The notes beneath the pieces are model-generated. The model saw nothing but the letters and a program-made list of their open reading frames with translations, ran no database searches and was not told where the DNA came from. Source: a virus. From it: a stretch of DNA of 37,845 bases. The stretch lies in IMG/VR virus record IMGVR_UViG_3300032223_001008, positions 1 through 37,845 of that record. One strand, 5' to 3'. Every line of letters starts with the position of its first letter. Positions within the stretch are counted from its first letter, which is position 1. Below are positions 12,101-19,000 of this stretch, piece after piece. A program made the translations under genes and the position numbers.

Positions 12101-13165
12101 TTGTTCTATATCATTGATTAAAGCTTTATCAGCTTTTCTTGAAGATGCTAAGATTTTAGGAAGTTGAACATAGTTTGTTCCTGTAAGAAGAAGTGTATTC
12201 TGTGCCCATATATTTAAACCCACTTTATCAGCATATGAATTAATCTCATCAAGATCTTGTCCTTGAGGATCTACACCATATTTATCTTTATAATCTTGAA
12301 TAAGTTTTTTTCTAAATTCATTCATACCTTGAAGACCTTCCATAGAAGCTTCACCAAATGTACCCATTGCAGAAGTGAGTATTCTATCTGAATCTTTCAA
12401 TACAGCAGATATAGGATTCTTTATATATTTCTGAGCAGTTGCATTTAATGCATTTTCAAATGCTGCATACTTTCCTAATTTAGGAGCAGCAGTCATAGCA
12501 TCCTCAACAGCAGTAGCTGCTTCTAATCCTTGACCAGCTTTAACAAGAGCATTAGTGAGTCCTATTCCTTTTAATAAAGATCCCCAAGCAATACCACCAC
12601 CCATTGCTCCTAAAGAAAATCCTAAGTTCTTTAAAACTTTATCTGACCAGAAGTTTGCTGTTAGTATGTTCTTAGGAGAATACCATTCAGCATCTTGTTC
12701 TGCATGAGTGTAATAATTTGGAGCAACATCTTCAAGTGATGTAGAAACATTATCCATTGCTCTTGTAACATCATTATCAATCAATGATGCTAATCTTTGA
12801 TTTTTAATAGCTGAACCTATTCCATATACAAGACCTGCTGTTCCTGATACAAAAGATGTAGCTGCAATACCAAGCATTTTACCAGAAGCATTTCTCCATT
12901 TATCCCATGCAGATTGCTGTTGACCAGCCATTTCTTCATAATCTGTACCTGGTCTAGTTTCTGTATATCTTGATCCTGAGTAAATGGAAGACATAGGAAT
13001 ATCAGCAACACCTTTTGTTTTGATACCACTTAGCATAGATCTAGTCATATCATTAACTGACATCTTACCAGCAAGAGGATCTCCTGTTGGAACATCTGGA
13101 ACTATTGGTGTTTTTGGAAAACCTTGTATTGTACCTCCTAAATTAACTACTTTTTCTTCTGGCAT
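137..13165 (-). CDS. Giant virion RNA polymerase polyprotein with fused zincin-like domain (4342 aa)
   Basis: Predicted DNA-dependent RNA polymerase packaged in the virion and ejected to transcribe early phage genes. The key signature is at residues 3264-3307: RIPT, then SIDAF, then DFDID (D3303, D3305, D3307). It parallels the R-x-PT...I-x-AF...DFDGD block of the cellular beta-prime subunit, and DFDID is the loop reported for phi14:2 gp66. Other regions, N to C: hydrophobic glycine-rich segments at about 97-120 and 180-210; a long coiled coil at about 920-1200; an acidic linker at about 1795-1855 containing two related IIIG(E/D)D segments; and a zincin-like HEVFE at 1923-1927 followed by EQLAEEF. 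A conserved-looking TDGAGIIN block and a DSARKVGAK segment near 2970 may belong to the first barrel domain. At roughly 490 kDa it is about twice phi14:2 gp66. Only two cysteines are present (in RVCEI and the penultimate residue). The start is the only plausible one, two bases after the preceding stop. Confidence 0.93.
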   Translation of the reverse strand: MPEEKVVNLGGTIQGFPKTPIVPDVPTGDPLAGKMSVNDMTRSMLSGIKTKGVADIPMSSIYSGSRYTETRPGTDYEEMAGQQQSAWDKWRNASGKMLGIAATSFVSGTAGLVYGIGSAIKNQRLASLIDNDVTRAMDNVSTSLEDVAPNYYTHAEQDAEWYSPKNILTANFWSDKVLKNLGFSLGAMGGGIAWGSLLKGIGLTNALVKAGQGLEAATAVEDAMTAAPKLGKYAAFENALNATAQKYIKNPISAVLKDSDRILTSAMGTFGEASMEGLQGMNEFRKKLIQDYKDKYGVDPQGQDLDEINSYADKVGLNIWAQNTLLLTGTNYVQLPKILASSRKADKALINDIEQEAIGSEFKVVKPETKFGRIAQGVKGIGSLLFAPSEAFEEGMQSSIQTGVKNYFDRAYKNKKEGDSFLSDLYDTMGTTLSEGVDDTLSSKEGLESILIGGISGGLQEMRESIKERGVFGTGGEKRVNTEMALSALNKTNIDKALKDVSNFINIGIGSQKLRQQAVTNNDKLSEKDYEQDFTLSYLMPRVKYGKIDSVNQELDYYKNQAMDDQGFDQLKRGGVVNENETKEQFIGKIENLKKLAKQVDNTYSDLNDKYSGIRNDKGDRVYSDDVIDKMVYAAAKIKNYDERIPGINSSLIEAGLSTQDIINDVIKKGSEDVSSVNTAKSLISAMDIPDVEKDDLNQNLDDLIEASLRRKLFIDQYNDIKKSPDKYKEIVEPEVTTKPGEKKSTIKIKTNKGEKEFNVGEQYYVSKIVKKTKEGEPFYETPIITILGENEDGTIKIKNSEGKIVNINRSKFNDHSLVSLDFVKNNKKAKFFLDNWNTVFEHKGLKDRNGKPRRGRLEYSQKDDILLFKYINDYGKERTVEVRGPQFAAQKGYNTAMISSVEKLTAAQQESFENFVKEKDNIRDSVEKRKQVVINLVNNSRERLNDVTDELAKAKDSLQQVEEALHNAMFTKKGLPRKAINAYKKTINQLSSQKQAIENTISTLQEEKDELESQLPYMESLLQYAETMPEDYKEVIEDLKDDISNIEEMVDNTNDAIKNGESLLSKIDEVLKNALSLMDDFIKRVVEENPNIPLSIDQFKSSIERFLGEEGAKNFIAEKQGFTQAVLDLEDQISLFSDELKIPDMTRKVQRLQSQMSELESGVEDLVRQAIAKGDLLEAFETSVAKFEQELAEQSRLEEDEAFAERIMKTADSSQRTLEEGTEYEEDNKKTNLNIPRATVASQNLPGYAASQAFGNNIESFPNRKSIKAIVVTRKNQADILPGLIEHLGQEKLSEAEMNNTIAIVMVEEQADGSRKLVGTDGKVLENPTFDNAVYQVMPTEELKWSEEYGGKEMFRKGTADEVKKSLKEQYKAWREETLENPPIRTFSIEASFGNPQRVSQKDENGNVITDKNGNPIEDKNAMVSVSEAGLISEDDLENHRILRIPTTNDSESRGTTSFKNAMGRVFLSLKNGLVKLQNRKITEKEANTIHQAIARLSEIMFSEDGDIKSEEAQRLLRWLKSVVYWGTPKDAQGKAKSAGHNSIFFDRVEVIDDNGNKKKSLRLFFSNKDGSIPFTPSYIKDNKSGIIALIQKLYNNVNSTRANGGKKNEWSEPYEEILEVKPNGEIVSRQWENYQTFLLSSKNPDGSARKNEELPLHTTIRPKAGPEDANRQGVYFVLTDLQYKEPIIKETPKTAKKIVPGAKTASTTQLTEAKEGEIDLSGKKINTFVSPAGKKIRWVYDNSKTGLAAIVIIKGGDIKEVVAALTEKLGSEEKARENVKQIVLRSIPAGALEDSETIIIGEDDEEIYDDADTYVEPDPNEKAEDDEEAIIIGDDETDIENQLNEEDEDDEPLLRQIIDEDVTETERWPEIEKWLKANFPNLPVYRVKNILKSTNGLQAWGMLKNGALYVYENAEVGTIYHEVFEGVWKMFSNPKERKAVVKEFTSRKGSFVDRPTGQVIAYKDATNSQVKEQLAEEFRDYVQYGKMPAKPVSTKPFILRLFADIVNAVKNLFANTPGAKNNTERLFAKINKGYYKSYIPFETNLSFAKKGIIDIEDATIDKDSELRLKIPGETVHDIMQQMTYLTLRDIISSNDSLFNVSGKPKAELYRMLRYETGKTILRNAKKARKGMRDGKYNKEQVAPIIEKGIALWKTTMKNWEDIVKKHQEYLRSYNIEFDENDEMNVRSDENTGRGEYDSSDKIDHFRKTNSAIKLLLSTLPIMENDKPQRSSINGIKLLPLSQVYMSLMNNLHTSINVDDMIERIRQMATNDENYRLLYSRLTGTDYSENTVDFSEMLDGHDLQLIIAMWTTFKKQSPDARTIFIFESGEVNMGESNLSSAARQVKSEYETAIATTMRKKNPYFEYSDKEKVFVGKPGGIKSVNLGGDETVVYAKMVEFLKSIGIKFTEKEITSLPTDKKTTFKDAVTGIRDSIKSADQIATIGGKVLDIEGRLLQLALVRASIDNPEFDSTFFNVKGERTQTFMGTNAISDFFDAISQIENLNDLTGTQYEYLLTDEFVQGSVILSKMFNMKTGERKDSPIFMKAGYADGTVNTANGKKKQSSKLNYKERLVQEINMNLNGYYTNLVPGDASLEHTVFMGNAITEQSLLSGFDNVFKIFGGYLESEVKLSRSDRPVIEGRNSKDLRFFKGILGDVLHDKIVKDTKTPIEEIYGTKENPGKYKKEVDAAVEAFIKKDAQRTKSELMEYGIIKFNSEGEIVTQNIAFTDSDGMNEVDLNRKLNALSTNYIISNIELHKLIYSDPYQYADELKRIKNFLSPRQAILHGSAKMNEAMNIVYNRGFERNDIGRTDFNRDYFRTISYNDVLGEDDLPGYEKAMYKETDGAGIINFKSYRNFRIRRGKWSAAEELQFKYDIAWEKRYKGIKLSDYEKEILKDGNPEVRSAYTTEKPIVAGNKADGNSYNDVVLDKYSLYPLSFRVIMELNPKSNAVKLYNKMQKEDIDYIVFDSARKVGAKNSTPLYDTKGNLNPAPYSKDAITNIPFAIMSVQAEVPSKEDEIVTRGSQVTKLVTMDFMEAGVPVDFEEGLDFNDKYIKWIKLSEEEKLAYNNGDNLYKEIKNNQMLLEAMIDNGYNTLLNKMGIEEIVKDGKVTGYEVTDFSKAAETLREEILKRESNDNISDALSDFISGNAVLEATPAYQQVRNILYSIADKNVVSPKITGGMKVQIPSTLLESVRAEATVIETKKGPKTVYTSKELSFYKDEDGKRVCEIMVGRWFKSEMTDAELIKYFNSEEGRKILSGIGFRIPTQKQNSIDAFVIKRFLPAEFGDNVIVPAQLVQKQGSDFDIDKLSLYFKNLFTDNKGNLKLVPYLGIGKEALAKFEDMFYDMLQERIEKAEGGKEKLSGLKEIIGSIIDKTASKKTKNKWIPILRDMFGEDLTLNELEDTIEEKIEKAIGKIQDLSDQNIQDKFMDRFKETMYKKSLENAYVESLEKLVTHPKNFDQLIKPNSADDLKDLSAEITELRGIESFDYSSTKNMLSRVFMTRLRYAFVTGKYAIGIAAVNQTNHSLNQRQPMFVDIDRLEDLSSDDQAWLGDGKIKFEKYNSMNIKGKNVPILSMIKNSAGEFISDLIGQFIDGYVDIAKGPWIMELGAWPNVASTWLFLIKLGVPMKSVGYFMNQPIIRDYLNRVENAGYSWLFIDTFVKDTLKDYASDVTASDKIPSEAKLREMIGNKKLDKQQLAQQRVILQEFLKYSKMASHMFLVTQGSNFDTATFNDPMLIFKKNKQLEKAQNTIISSLDEDNNIVPGVDAILKNSFLGKLAYKINNVRDAYAEFLSSDKGKVRSVIENVLTPYIDLPDREFVKVARKAVSDLFDWAVQTDPSKKLNMAIADILLKDGGAAEELQELFDSIKSNKKHPLKNNYVIQTLIHEVNGEVNNMKLKNRDNKVYDQNQVIYAFAEIKNYLNGENNLDVYKRLVAMSILQSGVSTSPISFTQLLPYEDFKEEYNKILAKLNTISNLEDFYNLGVFQRNNWNNDDLVPYSRAGVATVPDYIYGTRKVYNPAMEFLPKGVKEAVTNGTIPRVVTFSTLSSESRSEYVVYSWEKSEEELLTKKEMELPSGKRAKLLREKKTEMKKKGDFSYIQKGLFQRVKESDEQNADPLIHSYTNSKGELKQYYVYKMINAWGNSFSANEFYATGRSSVIDNRFLKAKEVSDAPVINAFLQKATKTTVTRKGSTVTKTIYTAPITQAGNEISPKGTIQLELIEDLVQKGKAKTTIRNYDKVSGIYTSTKTGKPYDIVNRGKVKMVGKKIVGDNVSYTLDEFGAAEGFNNWAGFVKAAKYAGIDLQKGKEVYLYDIKPAQTAGEIKPKGKPAIKDRNQNNCG

Positions 13166-13167
13166 TT

Positions 13168-15978
13168 TTATTTATTTAAAGCTTCAGATTCTGCTATAAT
13201 TGATGAAACATATGTTGGGTTAACAGCTTGTTTTAAAAACAATTCAACCTGTTGTAAGTTCTCAGAACCCTCAAGTTCTCTTGGAACCTTTGTCATATTT
13301 TTACCATCAGATGCAAATATTACAGGATAGTATATACCATTACGATATATTATATTTGCTCTAACATCATAAGGTGCATTTCCCATTCCTTTAAAATCAT
13401 GTCTATCATAATATACATCTCCATTAACATATGTAGTGATATCTTTAGGATTACCTTCACATGTTTTATTTCCGTTATAGTTTATTTTATTTCTTAATAC
13501 AGAAACTTCTTTTGATTCATAAAGAGAATTTACATCAATTCCTATATTAGCTGCTTCATCTTTTTGTATTGTCATACCACCAGATCTTTTTCCATCACTA
13601 TCATATGATACAAGTTCTACTTGTGGTTTATTATTACCATCTATTATAATTTGAGCTTCTATATTACTTTCTTCTAAATTCTTTCCAAGACTTTCTGCAA
13701 ACTTTTTAAAGTCAGGAGAAAGATTTTCTGTTTGTCCAGCTGTATAAGCACCAGCCCAATTCTTTATTTTACTAAATGTCACCTTATCAGTAGAAACATC
13801 TCCTGATACAAGACCTACTTTTAAGTTAGGTTTCATACCATATGCTTTATCTATAATTCCAGCTTTTATAGATAGTCCTTTTTCATATTCATCGCTGTTT
13901 ATTTTATCAAAGACATCTTTAACTTGTCCAGTTACAATGAATGCATCTGTATAATCTGATGGATGTAAGATAGTTTTTAAACCTGCTTTAATTGTTCTTA
14001 ATCCTCCTGTTATAGGAGTAGATGTAAGAAGTGTAGGATTTGCTGTATTTATATCTAATTGATAATCAGCTAGATCACCAAGTCCTTTTAATTTTAATCT
14101 TTGATATGCTGTTTTAGCAGCTCTGTTTGCTCCCTCATCATTCATGAATCCAAATGTTGATTTGTTTCCACGAACATAAACTGCTAAATCATATATATCA
14201 TTTTTTGTAAGTTTAACTTTATTTCCTCTAAAGGTAACAAACTGTTCATCTGGAACAAACCCTAATATATTTGTTTTTTTAGCACCCTCCTGACCAAGAG
14301 AGTCTTCTGTTTGATCATCTACTTGTTTTTTAATAGAGGAAATTACATCAAAGGTTTTTCTTGAATCTCTATATGCAGTGTATGCAGCAGTTAGTGATGG
14401 GTTTGCTTCTCTTTGTTGAGGAGTCATTTTAAAATAATTAACCTCAGCTTTATTTCCCCAATTTGCTCTAAATGTTATAGGATCTTGGTTTGAACTTCTT
14501 GCAGCATTAGTAATCATTAATGATATTGCTTCACTCCTATTCATTTTTCCTGAATTGATAAGCTTTGCTAAATTTGCATCATTATTACCAACTCCTGAAA
14601 ATGCATTATTCCATAAAAACTCATCAGATCCTGCTTGAAATTCTGTTGCAGCATCTGTATAATCTTGTTCAAGTTTTTGTATCTTATCAATATCAGATGG
14701 TTGATCAGCTTGTTCAGTGGTCTTATCACCATCAGGACCTGTTCCAGTTCCCACCCCTTTCTTTTTATCAATTGCTAATCTTTCTTTTTGAAGATAGTCA
14801 GCTTCCCATTGTTTATTTTTTTCAGTAAATTCTAACTTTCTTTGATGTAAATCTTGAGCAAATCTAGATTGAGCATTTGCTTCTTTTTGAAGTTCAAAGT
14901 TAGCTCTCCATCCTGGGTTTTCCATCATCTGCTCTTTCTTCTTTATCTGACCAAACATTGTTGTAAATCTAGAACTTAAATCATCTTTATAGAGTTGTCC
15001 TTTAACACCATCTGGATTATCAAAAGCTGTTTGAGCATATTCATCATACGCAGATGCTACACTTTGCATTTGTTGTGTAACACTATCTATATCTTTTTGA
15101 ACATCTTTACCAGAGTTCTTTTTAAGATTTAAATCAAGTAATTGATTTTCATAAGAAGCTAATATTGATTCCTTCTGATCTAAGATCTTTCCACTTAGTT
15201 GATCAGGAGTCATGTTCCTATAATTATACTGTCCAGATATACTTAACTGTTGACCCACTCTAGGATCAGAGAATATCTGATTTAAAGTTTCTTTCACCTT
15301 AGCAGGAAATATACCTTCTTGTTCCATTCTCACCATTACAGGAGAATATATAGGTTGTTTTGTTTTAGGGTCTATTTTAGGATTGCCATTTTCATCTGTA
15401 ACATAAACTTGGTCAAAAGAAAAACCATCAGGTTTTACAGCATCAAATGTTTCTTTAGCAAACTTAAATACATCAAAGTTAGGGATATACTTTCCACTAT
15501 AAACAATAGGATTACCATTCTTATCTTTAAGATCTTTAGAGCTTATATAAGATGAAAGTTGTTTGTTATAGTAGTATTCATTATCTGGAGTGAGAGTTCC
15601 TTTTTTTCTATCAGCTTCTATCTCAGCAGCTTGTTTTCTATGATTTGCTGTAGAAGATACAGCTGCTTGAACATATTCATCTTTAGCAACTTGTTTAGTC
15701 ATACCTGCAACAGAGTTAACTAATTGGAAGTTTGAAAAATCTCCAGCAGCTACTCCTGTTAAGTTATTACCAAGTTCATTAAGTTTAGATTGAAGATAGT
15801 TCTTATCTACATCTCTTAATACATCAAGACCAGCTACCTGATCTATCTGAGCTTGTATTTTCTTATATCCTTCTTCATATTGGGCTTGCTTTTGCATACC
15901 AACCTTTACCATAGCATCTACTGGTAGCTGTGGTACATAAGGATTAAACTGTGTTATTGCGTCTGTAAAACTTGCCAT
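13168..15978 (-). CDS. Helical virion cargo protein, probable ejection protein (936 aa)
   Basis: Begins MASFTDAITQFNPYVPQLPVD, followed by a mostly helical, glutamine- and lysine-rich sequence; the strongest coiled-coil stretch is about residues 340-410 (KKKEQMMENP through KERLAIDKKKG). This N-terminal pattern is one I associate with large crAss-like proteins encoded next to the virion RNA polymerase; the match is from memory. It has one cysteine and no signal peptide or obvious catalytic motif. It is the first gene after a terminator-like hairpin and probably the first of a unit with the giant polymerase, whose start lies two bases beyond this stop. The likely role is a cargo or channel protein accompanying the polymerase through the tail. 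A purely structural core protein is the alternative. Confidence 0.75.
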   Translation of the reverse strand: MASFTDAITQFNPYVPQLPVDAMVKVGMQKQAQYEEGYKKIQAQIDQVAGLDVLRDVDKNYLQSKLNELGNNLTGVAAGDFSNFQLVNSVAGMTKQVAKDEYVQAAVSSTANHRKQAAEIEADRKKGTLTPDNEYYYNKQLSSYISSKDLKDKNGNPIVYSGKYIPNFDVFKFAKETFDAVKPDGFSFDQVYVTDENGNPKIDPKTKQPIYSPVMVRMEQEGIFPAKVKETLNQIFSDPRVGQQLSISGQYNYRNMTPDQLSGKILDQKESILASYENQLLDLNLKKNSGKDVQKDIDSVTQQMQSVASAYDEYAQTAFDNPDGVKGQLYKDDLSSRFTTMFGQIKKKEQMMENPGWRANFELQKEANAQSRFAQDLHQRKLEFTEKNKQWEADYLQKERLAIDKKKGVGTGTGPDGDKTTEQADQPSDIDKIQKLEQDYTDAATEFQAGSDEFLWNNAFSGVGNNDANLAKLINSGKMNRSEAISLMITNAARSSNQDPITFRANWGNKAEVNYFKMTPQQREANPSLTAAYTAYRDSRKTFDVISSIKKQVDDQTEDSLGQEGAKKTNILGFVPDEQFVTFRGNKVKLTKNDIYDLAVYVRGNKSTFGFMNDEGANRAAKTAYQRLKLKGLGDLADYQLDINTANPTLLTSTPITGGLRTIKAGLKTILHPSDYTDAFIVTGQVKDVFDKINSDEYEKGLSIKAGIIDKAYGMKPNLKVGLVSGDVSTDKVTFSKIKNWAGAYTAGQTENLSPDFKKFAESLGKNLEESNIEAQIIIDGNNKPQVELVSYDSDGKRSGGMTIQKDEAANIGIDVNSLYESKEVSVLRNKINYNGNKTCEGNPKDITTYVNGDVYYDRHDFKGMGNAPYDVRANIIYRNGIYYPVIFASDGKNMTKVPRELEGSENLQQVELFLKQAVNPTYVSSIIAESEALNK

Positions 15979-15993
15979 GTTAAATTAAGTTAG

Positions 15994-16024
15994 CAAATGT
16001 AATTAAAAATAATAAGATTACCAA
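15994..16024 (-). promoter_or_regulatory. Candidate Bacteroidota-type promoter for the cargo/polymerase unit
   Basis: Read on the minus strand, TTGG (16024-16021), 19 bases, then TACATTTG (16001-15994). The second box is an exact TAnnTTTG, the first is one base off TTTG, and the spacing is the consensus 19. The upstream box lies inside the hairpin arm of the terminator, and the leader to the ATG at 15978 would be only about ten bases. In such AT-rich DNA a chance match is possible. Confidence 0.35.
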
Positions 16025-16050
16025 GAACTATAACAGTTTTTGGTAATCTT
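16004..16050 (-). terminator. Intrinsic terminator after the 1139-aa cargo gene
   Basis: An 11-bp perfect stem (AAGATTACCAA at 16014-16024 with its complement at 16040-16050) encloses a loop that can extend by four more pairs (AACT/AGTT) past one mismatch. On the minus strand it is followed by a T-rich stretch (ATTATTTTTAAT), the usual layout of a Rho-independent terminator. On the plus strand no T tract follows, which supports the minus-strand reading. Confidence 0.75.
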
Positions 16051-16065
16051 GTATAATTGAATTGG

Positions 16066-19000
16066 TTATAAATTTTTGATTGCTTTCACAATAGAACCAT
16101 TTCTAGATTCTTTCTTTAGCTTAGTACCATATTTAGCTTCTTCTTTTGTTTTCCTAGTACCTACAATATTACCATTTGCATCATATGTAAATTCCAATCC
16201 TGATGCTAATCCTCCTGTTTTAGAAGAAGCCATAGATCCAGAATAATCAAACTGAGCTAAAGGATTCATATTAACTGCTCTACCACTCTTATCAAATCTA
16301 TAGTTATATAGATTTTCGTATATACCTAACTGTCTGTTTTCCAACTTGTTCTGAGCAATCTTAGAAGCAATAGACTTCATAGCTTCAATATTCTGTTGCT
16401 TTGTAAGAGACTTAGCTTGTGACTGTCTGGTCATTTGTGTATCTAATATACCAAGGTTTTTAAGCTGAGCATCATTCAATACAGCTCTGTTTCCTTCATA
16501 CACTTTATCTTTCTCAGCTTGGTTAAGTCTAAATTGTTGTCCAAGAACATTTGAGTTAGCTGCATACTTTTGAGCTGCTAATGCTGAAAGAGCTGCAGGA
16601 TTATATCCCATAGCTCTTTGTGTAGCATTATAGTCTGCTTGGTTTGCATTCATTTGATCTTGAAGAGATATATCATACGGTGTTCCTAGGTCTGGATGAT
16701 ATAGCTGAGCTTGTACAGGATCTAACTGATTTGTAGCTAAAGACATTAACTCAGGAGCTATCTGACTATAATCAAATGCTTCTTGATCTGTAGGTCTTAA
16801 ATATGGAATTAGAGTGTTAGCTGCATCTATCCATGTTTTTCTTTTATTAGGTTTCACTGTTTCTATATTTGAAGTTTCTGTATTATCATCAGAAGATGGT
16901 TCCTTATCTATTTGTGATATATCTACTAATGGAATCTCTCCTTCATATTCTTGATTATTTCCAATTGATTTAAGTTCAGGAGCAGCCCAACCATATCCAA
17001 AGTGTTTAGGATCTAACCAAGGTGCTTTACCATAAAGATCCTGATGTCTTTTTTCAATTATATCTTTAGCCTTAGGATTATCTAATAAGAATTTTTCAAA
17101 CTCTTCATTACCACGTCCTTTGAATCCAAGTTTATCAGCTATATCATCCCACTCTTCTGCAGTAAAGCTAGATGCTGTTTTCTTACCAAGACCTGTAATA
17201 TTTCCTTTCCAAGGATCAATACCATACTTACTTACATATCCTGATGATTTAGTTTGACCACTTTTAGGGGATCTTTTTTTAGAAGTAGTATTAGTAGTTT
17301 CTGCTTCAACAGTCTCTGGTAATTCTACACTTAAATCTTCTTGAATAGGTAATCCAGCCATTTGTCTAGCTGTTGTTTCATCATATCCTTTTGCTCTAGC
17401 ACTTTTATATATAATAGCTTTTTTAACTGTTTGTGATATATATCCATCTTGAGCTTTAAACAATTCCTTACCATATTTAGCTTGTTCTTTCTTAGCTTTA
17501 GGATCTACTTTAACTTTACCTTTAGCAAGATGATCTGCATCAAGACCATGTTCAGCTGCTGTATCATTTATTGCATTTTGTACAGCTGCAGCATTTGATT
17601 TCTTAAGAGCAGCTTCTTTAAGATTCATATTACCTCCAATAACATTAGCAGTTAATCCATTAAATTTAAGTTTATCAAATGGTGTATATACATTAAGACC
17701 ATCTATCTGTTCAGATGATTTATCAACAATCTTATTTTGTTTAGCTTCCATCTTACCAAGATCAGCTACATAGTTTTTGAACTTCTTACCTTTAGCTTTA
17801 ACATCACCTATTTCATTTAGGAACATATTAGGAATTTTAAGATTACCAAATACCACCATATTCTTTTCTCCTGTCTGACCATCTACCATTTCTGTAGCTG
17901 GTTCACCTCTTTCAACTTCCACATCAGCATCAGCATCTCTAGAACCAAACTCAGCATAGTCTGTCATTTTACCACCTTCACCATACTTAACACCAATACC
18001 TGTATGTCCTCTACCATCAGATTGACTATGTGCACCTATTGTTTTTGTTTTACCATCACTTGTTTTTTTCTTAATTCCTCTAAACATGACAGTTTCTCCT
18101 GTACCAGGCATATGAGGATTATAAGAAATAGGTTCTGCATATCCACCCCATGTAGTCTTTAGTTCTCCACCTAGAGCATATTGATCTGTAGGGAACATAT
18201 TGTTCTGTGTAATGTGACCACCAGTTCTTAATGTATCCATTTGAGGATCTCTTCTTAAAAGATCTTGCATACTGTGCTCACCAAACTGTGTAATCACTTG
18301 AGGTTGCCAATCATGGCTCACCCATCCACCATCTTCCATATAATTACCATATTGTCCTTGTTGTAAGTATTGAGCACCTTCATTAAAAGCCATAGCTCCT
18401 ACATTCTTTTTAGTCTTTTCTTGAGCAATCTTCATTTTTTGAGGATTCCTATCAACAAGTTTTCCAACTGTTTTTCCTAAAGTCTTTCCAATAGCTTGTC
18501 CAACAGGACCACCAATAACCATTCCTGCAGTTCCTCCAATAGCTCCACCTATATCACCACCAGCATTGTTTGCTATAGCTGCATCACCAATTGTATCTAA
18601 CATATTAAATCCACCTTGATTAGCAAAATCACCTAATGCACCACCCCCAGCAAACTGTTTAACTTGACTAGAATCATTAAGAGGTTCATATCCAAGATTG
18701 TCATATAAGTTATTAGGAGCATAGGTGTTTTGTATCTCTGTAAGATTACCACCTATCTTCATCACTCTTGTACCATCTTTAGCTAAGTAGTTTGTACCTA
18801 CACCATATGTAGGAAACAACTGATTAGGTTGTACTATCTGATCTTCTGGTCTTAAGAAGTTATGTCTTAGAGGATCTTTTGGTCTTGACTCTTGAGCTTG
18901 TTTTGTAATATCACTTACATTAGCCCAAGTTTCAGCAGACTTTCTTTGTTTCTTTTCTTCTTTTAATTTTTGAAATCCTCCAATCAACTGACCTGCAGTT

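Noticed and set aside
12989-13165. Secretion signal at the start of the giant protein
   Set aside because: The first 40 residues (MPEEKVVNLGGTIQ...) have no basic start followed by a hydrophobic core. The hydrophobic part begins only near residue 97, which fits an internal segment rather than a signal peptide.
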